From: RBG-13-68-16 sp041494245
Lineage (GTDB): Bacteria; Acidobacteriota; Thermoanaerobaculia; Thermoanaerobaculales; Thermoanaerobaculaceae
Assembly (NCBI GenBank): GCA_041494245.1
Contig: JBGQAK010000014.1
Coordinates: 43,236-107,235 of the forward strand
DNA length: 64,000 nt
Direction: 5' to 3'
Shown here: in pieces, positions 16,643-25,736 of the stretch
How positions within the stretch are numbered: the stretch's first letter is position 1
Layout: each line of letters begins with the position of its first letter
Notes under the pieces: generated by a model
What the model saw: only the letters and a program-made list of their open reading frames with translations
Told to the model about the DNA's origin: nothing
Databases searched by the model: none
Program-made: the position numbers and the translations under genes

Positions 16643-17830
16643 TCACCCGCCTCCCGAAACCGCCGGCCGGCGTCGGAGCACGCTCGCAGCGCCGGCGGCC
16701 GCGACGACGGCGAGCAAGGCCGCACCCACCTGTGGGGCCGCTACTCCCCACGACCCGAGCGCCATCTCCGCCGTGAACGGCCCGACCACGCGGGCGAGGG
16801 AGGAGACGCCCTGGAACGCACCCAGCGCCATCCCCTGCTGATCGGCCGCGGCGCGGCGCGAGACCAGCGCCGTGAGGGACGGATTGACCATGCCGGCGCC
16901 AAGCGCGACGACGGGCAGCGCGGCCAGGATCGCCCCGAGCCGATGGGCCGAGGACAGCAGAAGGAGGCCGGCGGCGGTACAGACGAGGCCGCCGATCACC
17001 AGCTTGGCCTCCCCCAGCCAGCGCGTCGCGCGGCCGACCAGACCGCCCTGCACCACGACCGCCAGCACCCCCACGTACACAAAGAGGAAGCTGACGCCCG
17101 AGTGGGGCAGGTCGAGCCGGGCGTGGAGGAACTGCGCGAAGGTCACCTCGAAAGCAGCAAACCCCGTCACCACGGCGAAGCCGATCGCGATGAGCGGGGC
17201 CAGTTCCGGGTGGCGCCACGCGAACGCGAGGCGCGTCACGCCGGAGGCCGGGACGGCACCGTTTGAGCTTACCCTCTCCGGCCGTGTCTCGGGTAGGTAC
17301 AGCGCCGTCATGGCGAGCGCCACCATCGAGCACGCGGCGGCGCCCCATCCCGGCGCGGAGGTGCTCAGGGAGACCAGGAGCCCGGCGAGCGCCGGGCCGG
17401 CGATGAACCCGAGGCCGAACGCGGCCCCGATCATGCCCATCCCGCGCGCCCTTCCCTCGGGGGGTGTGGTGTCGGCGATGACCGCCTGGGCGGTGGCGAT
17501 GTTCCCGCCGGCGATGCCGGCCAGCATGCGCGAGGCGAACAGCAACAGGAGCGAGTTGGCGAGCGCGAACATGACGAAACCGGCCACCGAGCCGGTGAGT
17601 GAGATCAGCAACACGGGGCGGCGCCCGACGCGGTCGGAGATGCGTCCGAGGATCGGGGAGAAGACAAACTGCATCGCGGAGTAGGTGGCCATCAGGAAGC
17701 CGAACACCCACGGTGCGGGGTGGTAGTGATCGGCGTACAAAGGCAAGAGCGGGATCACGATCCCGAACCCCACGAGGTCGGTGAAGACAATCAGAAAGAG
17801 GGTCGTGAGCGTGCGCCGGGGGGACTGCAT
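16643..17830 (-). CDS. MFS transporter (DHA1/TetA-like exporter)
   Basis: A 395-aa protein with 12 predicted membrane helices. It has the N-terminal helix FLIVFTDLVGFGIVIPLLPLY typical of TetA-like DHA1 members, loop 2-3 motif A as GRISDRVGRRP, and a second-half helix VSFLFVYVGVLAVVVQGGL. Members export drugs or metabolites in exchange for protons; the substrate is unknown. The ATG at 17830 has AGGAGG six bases upstream, so the longer open frame to 18421 is rejected (it overlaps fmt antisense). It is divergent from fmt. Confidence 0.87.
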   Translation of the reverse strand: MQSPRRTLTTLFLIVFTDLVGFGIVIPLLPLYADHYHPAPWVFGFLMATYSAMQFVFSPILGRISDRVGRRPVLLISLTGSVAGFVMFALANSLLLLFASRMLAGIAGGNIATAQAVIADTTPPEGRARGMGMIGAAFGLGFIAGPALAGLLVSLSTSAPGWGAAACSMVALAMTALYLPETRPERVSSNGAVPASGVTRLAFAWRHPELAPLIAIGFAVVTGFAAFEVTFAQFLHARLDLPHSGVSFLFVYVGVLAVVVQGGLVGRATRWLGEAKLVIGGLVCTAAGLLLLSSAHRLGAILAALPVVALGAGMVNPSLTALVSRRAAADQQGMALGAFQGVSSLARVVGPFTAEMALGSWGVAAPQVGAALLAVVAAAGAASVLRRRPAVSGGG

Positions 17831-17929
17831 GGCACCTCCTGCGTCGGCAACCACTCTACCGCCATGCGGAATTCCGCGCCGCAACGTTGAGCGGGAGACC
17901 CGCCGGAATACCGGGGCCGTGCCTGCGTG

Positions 17930-17935
17930 TAGACT
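17930..17935 (+). promoter_or_regulatory. -10 element of a likely leaderless fmt transcript
   Basis: TAGACT ends 6 bases before the GTG at 17942. The bases between (CCAGGC) hold no Shine-Dalgarno. Confidence 0.45.
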
Positions 17936-17941
17936 CCAGGC

Positions 17942-18877
17942 GTGCGCATCGTCTTCCTCGGAACGCCCGAGTTCGCGATCCCGACGCTCGAGGCGGTGGT
18001 GGCCGCCGGGCACGAGGTACTGCTGGTGGTCACCAGGCCCGACAAGCCGGCCGGCCGCCACATGCAGCTCACCGCGCCAGCCGTGGTGGCGGCGGCCCGC
18101 AGGCTCGGGCTCCCGCTGGCCCAACCGGACAAGCTCGGGACCGACGACTTCGCCAACCGCCTGCGCGTGCTGTCGCCGGACGCCGCGGTGGTGGTAGCGT
18201 TCGGCCGCCTGATCTCGCCGCGCGTACTGCGCCTGACCCGCCTCGGCTTCGTGAACCTGCACCCCTCGCTGCTGCCGCGCCACCGGGGCCCGTCGCCGAT
18301 CGAGTCGGCGATCCTCACCGGTGATGCCCAGACCGGCGTGACCACGATGCTGCTCGACGAAGGTATGGACACCGGCCCGATCCTGCTGCAGCGCACGACG
18401 CCGATCGGGCCGCGGGAGCACACGCCCGAGCTCGAGGCGCGCTTGGCCCGGTTAGGCTCCGAACTGGTGGTCGAGACGCTGGCTGGCCTGGCGGACGGGA
18501 GCGTGGTCCCGAAGCCGCAGGACAGCGCCCTCGCGACCGAAACGAGCAAGCTCGATCGCAAGATGGGGCGCATCGACTGGAGCGCGAGCGCGGACGAGCT
18601 GGCCCGCCGTGCCCGCGCCTTCGACCCCTGGCCCGGGCTCTTCACCAACTTCCGCGGCCTGCGCCTCAAGGTGCACGGCCTGGAGGAGGGTACGGCGAGG
18701 CCAGGTGACGAGGAGGCGGGTACGGTGCTCGCGGTGACGAGCGAGGGGATCGCGGTGCGGTGCGGGGGCCCAAGCGTGGCGCTCGTCACCGAGGTGCAGC
18801 GCGAGGGCAAGCGGCGTCTTCCCGCCGACGCCTTTATCATCGGAGAACGGGTTGCGCCCGGAGAGCGGCTCCTCTGA
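17942..18877 (+). CDS. fmt: methionyl-tRNA formyltransferase
   Basis: A 311-aa enzyme, normal length. The Rossmann start is VRIVFLGTPEFAIPTL. The catalytic region FVNLHPSLLPRHRGPSPI supplies Asn and His, and the Asp follows in LLDEGMDTGPILL. It formylates Met-tRNAfMet from 10-formyl-THF for initiation. The start is GTG at 17942. The start of rsmB lies inside its 3' end (26-base overlap), so the two are co-transcribed, as is common for the def-fmt-rsmB cluster. def is not present here. Confidence 0.96.
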   Translation: MRIVFLGTPEFAIPTLEAVVAAGHEVLLVVTRPDKPAGRHMQLTAPAVVAAARRLGLPLAQPDKLGTDDFANRLRVLSPDAAVVVAFGRLISPRVLRLTRLGFVNLHPSLLPRHRGPSPIESAILTGDAQTGVTTMLLDEGMDTGPILLQRTTPIGPREHTPELEARLARLGSELVVETLAGLADGSVVPKPQDSALATETSKLDRKMGRIDWSASADELARRARAFDPWPGLFTNFRGLRLKVHGLEEGTARPGDEEAGTVLAVTSEGIAVRCGGPSVALVTEVQREGKRRLPADAFIIGERVAPGERLL

Positions 18878-20111
18878 TCCGCGACGCCAGGCGGTGATGA
18901 CCCTCGCCAGGGTGGAGGGGCGCGGCGCGCACGCGGCCCGACTCCTCACCCGCGCGGCCCCGGCCGAGCGCGAGTTGGTGCTCGGCGTCCTGCGGTGGCA
19001 GCTCACGCTTGACCACCTGCTCGCCCGCCACCTCAAGCAGCCCCTGGCCGAGCTCGACGAGCAGGTGAGGGCGGCGCTGCGGGTCGGGCTCTACGAGGCG
19101 CAACGCATGCGGACGCCGGTGCCCGTCGCGGTGGCGGAGGCCGTGAGAGTCGCCAAGAGCGTCGCGCCCCGCGCGGCCGGACTGGTGAATGCGGTGCTGC
19201 GGCGGGCGGTGGAGGAGAGTTGGCCGGACCCCGGCGACGGGAGCGTGCCGCTCTCGGTGCGGCAGTCACACCCCGAGTGGCTGGTGCGCCGGTGGGTCGC
19301 GCTCCTCGGCGACGACATGGCCGCGGCGGCCCTGGCGGCCGACCAGGAGGCTGCCCCGCTCTGCCTCCTGGAGGCGGTCAGCAACCGCGAGGGGCTGGCC
19401 GCCGCGGGGTGCTCGCTCTCGCCGCACCCCGCGGTTTCCGGCGTGGTCGTAGTGACGGCCGGGGCGGAGACCGCCGTCGCCGCGCTGCAGGCGGGGCGGG
19501 CGTACGCCATGGATGCCACCGCGGTGGCGGTGGCGCGCCTCCTGCCCGACGTGGACGGCCTGACGGCGGACCTGGCCGCGGCGCCAGGAGGCAAAAGCCT
19601 CGTGCTCGCGGGCGAGCGCGCGGCGCGGTTGCTCGCCACCGACCGCAACCTCGGCCGCGCCCTCCTGATGCGGCGCAACCTCCGTCTGGTCGCGAGGGCG
19701 CCCGGTCTCGTCGTGGCGGACGCCGCCGCCGCCCCGCTGCGACCGTACAGCTGCGCGGCCGTGCTGCTGGATGCCCCGTGCTCAGGCACCGGGACGCTGC
19801 GCCGGCACCCCGAGATCCGATGGCGGCTGCAGCCGGAGGACCTCGCGGTGCTCGCCGCCGGCCAGCGCCGCCTGGCCGAGAGCGCGGCCGATCTGGTCGC
19901 CCCCGGGGGGTACCTTCTCTACGCCACCTGCTCGCTGGAACCTGAGGAGAACGCCGGGGTGATCGCAGGGCTGGGCCTTGTGCCGGTCCCCGTCGCGCAC
20001 CGCCTGCCGCCGGGCCTGCCGTCCAGGGAGCTTCCGCGCGGGGGCGCCGTGATCCCGCCGAGCGGCGCCGGAGACGGGTTCACCGTCCACCTCCTGCAGC
20101 GGCGTGCGTGA
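18852..20111 (+). CDS. rsmB: 16S rRNA (cytosine-967-C5)-methyltransferase RsmB
   Basis: A 419-aa protein. An N-terminal NusB-like helical domain (DPRRQAVMTLARVEGRGAH, ELVLGVLRWQLTLDHLL) is followed by the SAM-dependent methyltransferase core (AAAPGGKSL). The RNA m5C motifs are DAPCSGTGTLRRHPEIRW and the catalytic-cysteine motif YATCSLEPEEN. It methylates C967 of 16S rRNA. TTG 18852 is preferred because it keeps the complete NusB helix; ATG 18897 would cut it. Confidence 0.9.
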   Translation: MRPESGSSDPRRQAVMTLARVEGRGAHAARLLTRAAPAERELVLGVLRWQLTLDHLLARHLKQPLAELDEQVRAALRVGLYEAQRMRTPVPVAVAEAVRVAKSVAPRAAGLVNAVLRRAVEESWPDPGDGSVPLSVRQSHPEWLVRRWVALLGDDMAAAALAADQEAAPLCLLEAVSNREGLAAAGCSLSPHPAVSGVVVVTAGAETAVAALQAGRAYAMDATAVAVARLLPDVDGLTADLAAAPGGKSLVLAGERAARLLATDRNLGRALLMRRNLRLVARAPGLVVADAAAAPLRPYSCAAVLLDAPCSGTGTLRRHPEIRWRLQPEDLAVLAAGQRRLAESAADLVAPGGYLLYATCSLEPEENAGVIAGLGLVPVPVAHRLPPGLPSRELPRGGAVIPPSGAGDGFTVHLLQRRA

Positions 20112-20195
20112 GCGCCGGCCCTCCCTGGCGTACACTTGGTGCGACTGCCGGGCCCGCAGGGGGCGCCGGCTGCTGCAGGTCGACGGAGGGGGAGC

Positions 20196-20480
20196 ATGGC
20201 GGGCAAGACGGAGATGGTGGAGCGCATCGCCTTCGAGACCGGGATGCCGAAGGCGCACGCGGCACGCGCCATCGAGGTGATGATCGACGCGATGGCGGAG
20301 TGGTTGAGCGCCGGAGAGCGCGTGGTCATCCCCGGCCTGGGGAGCTTCTACGCCTCCGAGCGGTCGGCCAGGGAGGTCCGCAACCCCCGCACCGGCGAGC
20401 TTGTGGCGGTGAGCGCGTCGCGCACCGTACGCTTCCGTCCCGGCAAAGAGCTGAAGGGGTCGGTCAAGCCGAAGGGGTAG
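20196..20480 (+). CDS. HU/IHF-family DNA-binding protein
   Basis: A 94-aa histone-like protein with the family core (MAGKTEMVERIAFETGMPKA, VVIPGLGSFYASER, REVRNPRTGE) and a Lys-rich tail. It bends DNA as a dimer. ATG 20196 has GGAGGGGGAGC immediately upstream, so earlier in-frame TTG/GTG codons near 20136 are rejected. It is followed 3 bases later by pncA, an unusual but close pairing that suggests one transcript. Confidence 0.93.
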   Translation: MAGKTEMVERIAFETGMPKAHAARAIEVMIDAMAEWLSAGERVVIPGLGSFYASERSAREVRNPRTGELVAVSASRTVRFRPGKELKGSVKPKG

Positions 20481-20483
20481 ACG

Positions 20484-21101
20484 GTGGCCAACCGCGCCCT
20501 GATCGTGGTTGACGTGCAGAACGACTTCTGCGCCGAGGGCGCCCTCGCCGTTCCCGAGGGCGACGCTGTGGTCCCGGTGATCAACTCCCTGCTGCCAGCC
20601 TTTCAGGTGGCCGTGGCGACCCAGGACTGGCACCCGCCGGGTCACGCCTCCTTCGCCTCCTCGCACCCCGGGAGGCTCCCGCTCGAGGTGATACCGATCG
20701 ACGGGATCCCCCAGGTGCTCTGGCCGGACCACTGTGTCCAGGGCAGCTTCGGTGCCGAGATCCACGCCGACCTCGACCTCAGGCCGATCCGCGCGGTGGT
20801 GCGCAAGGGGACCGACCCGAGGGTGGACTCCTACTCCGGTTTCCGCGACAACCGCGCCGACCGGCCGACGGGGCTCGCGGCTCTGCTCCGCGAGCTCGGG
20901 GTGGCCGCGGTGGTGGTGGTGGGGCTGGCGACCGATTACTGCGTCGCGGCCACGGCGCGCGACGCGCTGGAGCTGGGCTTCGCGGCCGAGGTTTGGCTCC
21001 CTGCCTGCCGTCCCGTTGGCGCGCCGCCCGGCCACACGGAGCGCACCCTGGCCGGGCTGCGCGACAAGGGCGTCGTCCTCCTCGAAGAGCTCCCCGCCTG
21101 A
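20484..21101 (+). CDS. pncA: nicotinamidase
   Basis: A 205-aa cysteine hydrolase of the isochorismatase fold. The catalytic triad regions are IVVDVQNDF (Asp), the Lys in VVRKGTDPRVDSYSGF, and Cys in GLATDYCVAATARDA. Metal ligands lie in TQDWHPPGHASFA. It deamidates nicotinamide to nicotinate for NAD salvage. The start is GTG at 20484. It is convergent with the nucleoside-kinase gene. Confidence 0.92.
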   Translation: MANRALIVVDVQNDFCAEGALAVPEGDAVVPVINSLLPAFQVAVATQDWHPPGHASFASSHPGRLPLEVIPIDGIPQVLWPDHCVQGSFGAEIHADLDLRPIRAVVRKGTDPRVDSYSGFRDNRADRPTGLAALLRELGVAAVVVVGLATDYCVAATARDALELGFAAEVWLPACRPVGAPPGHTERTLAGLRDKGVVLLEELPA

Positions 21102-21115
21102 CGGACCGCGGCCGC

Positions 21116-22786
21116 TCAGAGCTCGAACGCGCTGCCCCCGATAAACTCGCGCAGGATCGAGGTCTGCGGCACGTCGTCCTGGAACACCGGCACGAACCAG
21201 GCGAGGAACTTGAGCAGGCGGTAAGCCTCCGTGTAGGCGGGGTGCTCGCGCGGGACCTCGAGCAGGAAACGCTCGGCATACACACGCATCACGGCCGGCT
21301 CGTAGACCAGCGCCGAGTTGAAGATGACGTCCGCCTCCTCCTGGAACGGGAAGATGCCGCGTGCCTCACCCCTCCGCACCGACGCCCACATGTCGATCGT
21401 GCGGGTCGTAGGGTGGCCACGGAAGATGCGGTCGCGCACGATGCGGCGCAGCAGCCGGGCGTCGGACGTGAAGATGCGGTTGTTGTCATCGAGCGTCAGC
21501 TGGGTGAGGGCCGAGATGAACACCCGGTACTTCCCCTCCTCGGGGACCGCCTCCGTCAGGCGCGGGTTGAGTCCGTGGATGCCCTCCACCAGCAGCACCT
21601 GGTTGGGGCCAAGCTGCTGGCGCGTCCAGCGTTCGGTGTCGGCGCGCCGGCCGCGCAGGAAGTCGTACCTCGGCACCGCCACCTCCTCGCCGCGCAGCAG
21701 TTCCGCGAGGTGGGCGTTGAACAGCTCCAGGTCCAGCGCCTCCACGGCCTCGAAGTCAGGCTTGCCGTCCGGGCCGAAAGGGGTGCGCTCGCGGTCGAGG
21801 AAGTAGTTGTCGAGGGAGAGCCCGACGGGCGCTATACCGGCGACGCGCAGCTGGATCGCGAGCCGGCGGATGAACGTGCTCTTGCCCGATGCGGAGGGAC
21901 CGGCGACCAGCACCAGCCGAACGCGCCCGTGCTGCTCGGCAATGGCATCGGCGATCTGGGCGATCTTCTTCTCGTGGAACCCCTCGGCGATGCGGATGAC
22001 GTCGGAGATGTCCCGCGAGAGGCAGAGCCGGTTCAGGGAGCCCACGTTACTCACGCCCAGCACCTCGTTCCACCTTCGGGTCTCGCGGTAGCAGGCGAAC
22101 AGCTTGGGCTGGGGCTGCAGGGGCGGCAGGTGCGCCGGGTCGCCGTCCCGGGGGAAGCGGAGCAGAAGGCCGTCCTCGTACGGCACGAGGGCGAAGCCGC
22201 GCACCCGCCCCGTGGATGGAGCGATCGCCCCATGCGCGATGTCCACGAACGTCCCGCACTGCACGACCGGCACCGTGGAGGAGCGGTGAGCGGCGAGGAG
22301 CGCGAGCGTGCTGTGCTCGCCACTCGCCCGGAAGACGGCCTCGGCCTCCTCGAGGGTGGCGGAGCGGCGCACGAACGGGCGGTCCTCGTCGCAGATCTCC
22401 TCCATGCGGCGCTCCAGGGAGGCAACGGTCGGGGGCGTGAGGGGTGCCGGCGCGTGCCAGGAGAAGAAGTAGCCGCCTCCGAGCGACTGCCCGACCGCGA
22501 GGCGGGCCTCGGGGTAGAGCTCGCGGGCGGCCACAAGCAGGATCAGCGAGGCGGTGCGGCGCGCAACCGCCTCGCCCTCGCGGGAGGGGAACCGCACGGC
22601 CTCGAGCTCGACCTGGAAGCCGCGCAGGGGAAAGTCCAGCATCACGAGCCGGCGGTTGACCAGTGCGGCCAGGATGTCGGGCGGCACCTTGCCGTAGTGG
22701 CCGGCCAGGAACTGTTCCACCGTGGTGCCGCTGGCCACCTGGCGGCGCTCGCCATCGAAGCTGACGACAACCGTGCCTCCTGGCAC
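21116..22786 (-). CDS. TGS-domain nucleoside (uridine-type) kinase
   Basis: A 556-aa fusion. Residues about 1-65 are a TGS-like ubiquitin-fold (VVVSFDGERRQVASGTTVEQFL). The next 200 resemble the threonyl-tRNA synthetase second additional domain. From about residue 290 a P-loop uridine kinase/phosphoribulokinase domain starts (Walker A AGPSASGKSTFIRRL, then LSLDNYFLDRERTPFGPDG and VEGIHGLNP). Proteins of this architecture are annotated as nucleoside kinases; the tRNA-synthetase-like N-terminus suggests amino acid, nucleotide or RNA sensing (inference). Confidence 0.85.
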   Translation of the reverse strand: MPGGTVVVSFDGERRQVASGTTVEQFLAGHYGKVPPDILAALVNRRLVMLDFPLRGFQVELEAVRFPSREGEAVARRTASLILLVAARELYPEARLAVGQSLGGGYFFSWHAPAPLTPPTVASLERRMEEICDEDRPFVRRSATLEEAEAVFRASGEHSTLALLAAHRSSTVPVVQCGTFVDIAHGAIAPSTGRVRGFALVPYEDGLLLRFPRDGDPAHLPPLQPQPKLFACYRETRRWNEVLGVSNVGSLNRLCLSRDISDVIRIAEGFHEKKIAQIADAIAEQHGRVRLVLVAGPSASGKSTFIRRLAIQLRVAGIAPVGLSLDNYFLDRERTPFGPDGKPDFEAVEALDLELFNAHLAELLRGEEVAVPRYDFLRGRRADTERWTRQQLGPNQVLLVEGIHGLNPRLTEAVPEEGKYRVFISALTQLTLDDNNRIFTSDARLLRRIVRDRIFRGHPTTRTIDMWASVRRGEARGIFPFQEEADVIFNSALVYEPAVMRVYAERFLLEVPREHPAYTEAYRLLKFLAWFVPVFQDDVPQTSILREFIGGSAFEL

Positions 22787-22894
22787 TCACACCTCCGCCG
22801 GACGATTGTAGGTCAAGAGCGTCCGCGGCCGGAGAGTAGAATGAGACCGTGTCCGCCCCGCCTGCACCCCGGCGGCCGGCGGCGGGGAGCTGAG

Positions 22895-23836
22895 GTGGCG
22901 AGGAACGCTCAAGCGGGAAGGATCGTCCGTGCGATCGAGGCCATCACCCGGCGCGTGGAGGAGCGCGGCGAGCCGCTGTTCCACGGCGGCGACGAGCCGC
23001 TGCCGCAGAAGCGTGAGGTGATCGCGATCCTGCGCGGCTTGCAGGAGGTGATCTACCCCGGCTACTTCGGAGACCAGGCGCTCTACCGCGAGTATCTGCA
23101 CGGCCACCTCGGCGACCAGCTCTTCGCGCTCTCGAGGCGCCTGGAGGGCGAGATCTGCCGCGCGCTGGCCGCGGGGTGCCGCAAGCCCGGGGGCGCCCCG
23201 GTGGCGCGCTCCGGGGTGGACGCCGGCGAGGTGGTGACCGCGCTCCTCGAACGCCTGCCGGAGGTCATGGAGGCGATCGCCGCCGACGTCGAGGCGGCCT
23301 ATGCGGGGGACCCCGCGGCCACCTGCCTCGAGGAGGTGATCCTCGCGTACCCGGGCGTCAAGGCGGTGTTCACGTACCGCATCGCCCACCTGCTGCACGG
23401 GCTCGGAGTGCCGCTGGTTCCGCGCATCATGACCGAGTTCGCCCACAACGAAACCGGGGTGGACATCCACCCGGGCGCGAACATCGGCCACGAGTTCTTC
23501 ATCGACCACGGAACCGGCGTCGTGATCGGCGAGACCACCGTGATCGGCGACCGGGTCAAGCTCTACCAGGGCGTCACGCTGGGCGCGCTGTCGTTCCCCC
23601 GCGACCGGGGCGGGTCGCTGGTGCGCGGCACCAAGCGTCATCCGACGCTCGAGGACGACGTCGTGGTCTACGCCGGAGCGACCATCCTGGGCGGGAGCAC
23701 GGTGGTGGGGCGCGGCTCGGTGATCGGGGGGAACGTCTGGCTCACAACCTCGGTGCCGCCGGGCTCCCGGGTCACACTCTCGCGCGACCAGCTCGCGTAC
23801 GAGATCACGCCGCGCCCGCCCGACGGCTCCTGTTGA
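22895..23836 (+). CDS. cysE: serine O-acetyltransferase
   Basis: About 313 aa. A helical N-terminal region (REVIAILRGLQEVIYPGYFG) precedes a left-handed beta-helix of hexapeptide repeats with GVDIHPGANIGHEFFIDHG, TGVVIGETTVIG and YQGVTLGA, diagnostic of SAT. It makes O-acetylserine from serine and acetyl-CoA for cysteine synthesis. GTG 22895 with GGGGAG upstream is my start; an ATG at 22841 is in frame but overlaps a TAGAAT (22837-22842). The much longer open frame upstream to 20993 is antisense to the kinase gene and is not real. cysK is not adjacent. Confidence 0.88.
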   Translation: MARNAQAGRIVRAIEAITRRVEERGEPLFHGGDEPLPQKREVIAILRGLQEVIYPGYFGDQALYREYLHGHLGDQLFALSRRLEGEICRALAAGCRKPGGAPVARSGVDAGEVVTALLERLPEVMEAIAADVEAAYAGDPAATCLEEVILAYPGVKAVFTYRIAHLLHGLGVPLVPRIMTEFAHNETGVDIHPGANIGHEFFIDHGTGVVIGETTVIGDRVKLYQGVTLGALSFPRDRGGSLVRGTKRHPTLEDDVVVYAGATILGGSTVVGRGSVIGGNVWLTTSVPPGSRVTLSRDQLAYEITPRPPDGSC

Positions 23837-23862
23837 CCCTCCGCGACGTCATTTGGTACGGT
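23833..23862 (+). promoter_or_regulatory. lolA promoter, likely leaderless
   Basis: TTGACC (23833-23838), 18-bp spacer, TACGGT (23857-23862). ATG 23871 follows after 8 bases with no Shine-Dalgarno. The -35 overlaps the cysE stop. Confidence 0.5.
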
Positions 23863-23870
23863 AGCGACCC

Positions 23871-24566
23871 ATGACTCGCCGTGCCCTGGTTGGCCTGTCC
23901 GCCCTCGTTTGCTCGTACGCCCTGGCGCAGGAGCCCATCCCGCCGGGGCTGAAGGGCGCCGACAAGCTCGCGGCGCTCGTGCAGCGGGTCAGCCAGGTGC
24001 AGGCGAGCACGGCCACGCTCACCGCGAAATTCGAGCTGCGCCGGAGCAGCCACCTGCTGGCCGCCCCCAGCGTCTCCCGCGGGCGCTTCTACTACAGGGG
24101 CCCCGACAGCGTGCGCTGGGAGTATGAGACGCCCCGCTCGATGACGGTCGTGATCTCCGGCGGCGTGGCCATCACCTACCGCCCGGTGGAGAAGCGCGCG
24201 GAGCGCGTCGAGGTGGGGAGGGCGCAGCGCCGGGTGTTCCGCTTCATCTCGGCGTCGGAGCCGCTGGAGAAGCTCACGCAGTACTTCTCGTTCACCTTCC
24301 GCGACCCTGGCCCGAGCGGCAACTACACGCTCGAGCTCAAGCCCACGTCGCACCAGATCAAGAAGCGGCTCCAGTCCGTGGAGCTCGAGATCCAGCGACA
24401 GACTCTGCTGCCGGTACGGATCGCGTACACCGAGGCCGACGGCGACAAGACGGAGTACGTTTTCTCCGACATCGAGGTCAACGCGAAGCAACCGGCCGAC
24501 CTCTACGACCTGGCGCTCCCCCCCGACGTCGAGGTGGTCAAGATCAAGGTCGGGAGCGGGGAGTAG
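23871..24566 (+). CDS. lolA: outer-membrane lipoprotein carrier protein LolA-like
   Basis: A 231-aa protein with a signal peptide (MTRRALVGLSALVCSYALA). It has the LolA beta-barrel pattern: LTAKFELRRSS, GRFYYRGPDSVRWEYETP, a helix-strand segment RRVFRFISASEPLEKL and a late DKTEYVFSDIEVN. LolA carries lipoproteins across the periplasm to the outer membrane, consistent with lipoproteins and a secretin elsewhere in the window. It could instead be a LolA-fold paralogue. Confidence 0.8.
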   Translation: MTRRALVGLSALVCSYALAQEPIPPGLKGADKLAALVQRVSQVQASTATLTAKFELRRSSHLLAAPSVSRGRFYYRGPDSVRWEYETPRSMTVVISGGVAITYRPVEKRAERVEVGRAQRRVFRFISASEPLEKLTQYFSFTFRDPGPSGNYTLELKPTSHQIKKRLQSVELEIQRQTLLPVRIAYTEADGDKTEYVFSDIEVNAKQPADLYDLALPPDVEVVKIKVGSGE

Positions 24567-24605
24567 CGGGCACAGGGCGCCTGGCAAAGGGTACTGGGGC
24601 ATGGC

Positions 24606-25724
24606 GTGATCGGCGCCTTCACGGTTGTCGCCCGCGACGGGGCGACGCAAGCGCGGGCGAGTGAGCTGGTCACCGCGCACGGCGTCGTGCGCTTTCCGGC
24701 GTTCATGCCCGTGGGCACCGCCGGGAGCGTCAAGGGCCTCGCCCCGTGGGAGCTGGAGCGCCTGGGCCCCGAAATGGTTCTGGCGAACACCTACCACCTG
24801 CTGGTGCGGCCAGGGCTCGAGACGCTCGAGAGCGTCGGAGGGCTCCACCGCTTCATGGCATGGAGTGGGCCGATCCTCACCGACTCGGGGGGGTTCCAGA
24901 TCTTCTCCCTGGCGCAGCGGCGCGCCTACCAGGACGAGGGTGTGGTTTTCCGATCGCACATCGACGGTGCCGAGCTGCGTCTGACGCCCGAGGCGTGCGT
25001 GGCGGCACAGGCGCGCATGGGCGTCGACGTGGCCATGGCGCTGGACGTCTGCCCGGCGCTCCCGGCCGCGCGCGCCGAGCTGGAGGCGGCGGTGGAGACG
25101 ACGACCCGATGGGCGCGGCGGTGCCGCGCCGCGCTGCCCCCGGGCGGCCCCACCCTGCTGTTCGGCATCGTCCAGGGTGGGCTGGACCTCGAGCTGCGCG
25201 GCCGCTCGGCCGAGGAGATCGCCGGGTGCGGTTTCGAAGGGTACGCGCTCGGGGGTTTCTCGGTCGGGGAGCCGCCTGAGGCGATGTGGGAGGCGGTGGA
25301 CCGGGCGGCCCCGCTGCTCCCGGACGGTCGCCCCCGCTACCTCATGGGCGTCGGGACCCCCGCGGATCTGGTCAACGCCGTGGCGGCGGGGTGCGACCTT
25401 TTCGACTGCGTGATCCCGACGCGCAACGCCCGCAACGGGCTTCTTCACACCTCGCGCGGGCCGGTGGTGCTCAAGAACGCCCGCTGGAAGCGCTCCGAGG
25501 AGCCCGCCGACCCGGCGTGCGACTGCCCGACCTGCCGCCGCTGCAGCCTCGCCTACCTCCGTCACCTCTACCTGGCACGGGAGGCGTCGGTGGTGGTGCT
25601 CGCCACCGTGCACAACCTGCACTTCTACCTCACCTTGATGCGGCGGGTCCGGTGGGCTATCATGTCGGGCCGCTTTGCTGCGCTGCGCGAGGAGGTGCTC
25701 ACGCGGGGAGCCGCGGGCGGCTGA
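24606..25724 (+). CDS. tgt: queuine tRNA-ribosyltransferase
   Basis: A 372-aa enzyme. Active-site blocks are ILTDSGGFQIFSLAQ, FGIVQGG, YALGGFSVGEP and the nucleophile region DCVIPTRNARNG. The zinc site is CDCPTCRRCSLAYLRH. It exchanges guanine-34 of GUN anticodon tRNAs for preQ1. The start is GTG 24606. It heads the widely conserved tgt-yajC-secD-secF cluster here. Confidence 0.96.
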   Translation: MIGAFTVVARDGATQARASELVTAHGVVRFPAFMPVGTAGSVKGLAPWELERLGPEMVLANTYHLLVRPGLETLESVGGLHRFMAWSGPILTDSGGFQIFSLAQRRAYQDEGVVFRSHIDGAELRLTPEACVAAQARMGVDVAMALDVCPALPAARAELEAAVETTTRWARRCRAALPPGGPTLLFGIVQGGLDLELRGRSAEEIAGCGFEGYALGGFSVGEPPEAMWEAVDRAAPLLPDGRPRYLMGVGTPADLVNAVAAGCDLFDCVIPTRNARNGLLHTSRGPVVLKNARWKRSEEPADPACDCPTCRRCSLAYLRHLYLAREASVVVLATVHNLHFYLTLMRRVRWAIMSGRFAALREEVLTRGAAGG

Positions 25725-25736
25725 AAAGGGAGCGTC

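Noticed and set aside
20131..20141. TACACT as a leaderless promoter for the HU gene
   Set aside because: The true ATG at 20196 has a strong Shine-Dalgarno and gives the normal HU N-terminus.
20993..22894. Long N-terminal extension of the cysE frame
   Set aside because: It is antisense to the nucleoside-kinase gene and Arg/Glu/Gly-rich; a ribosome-binding site supports the start at 22895.
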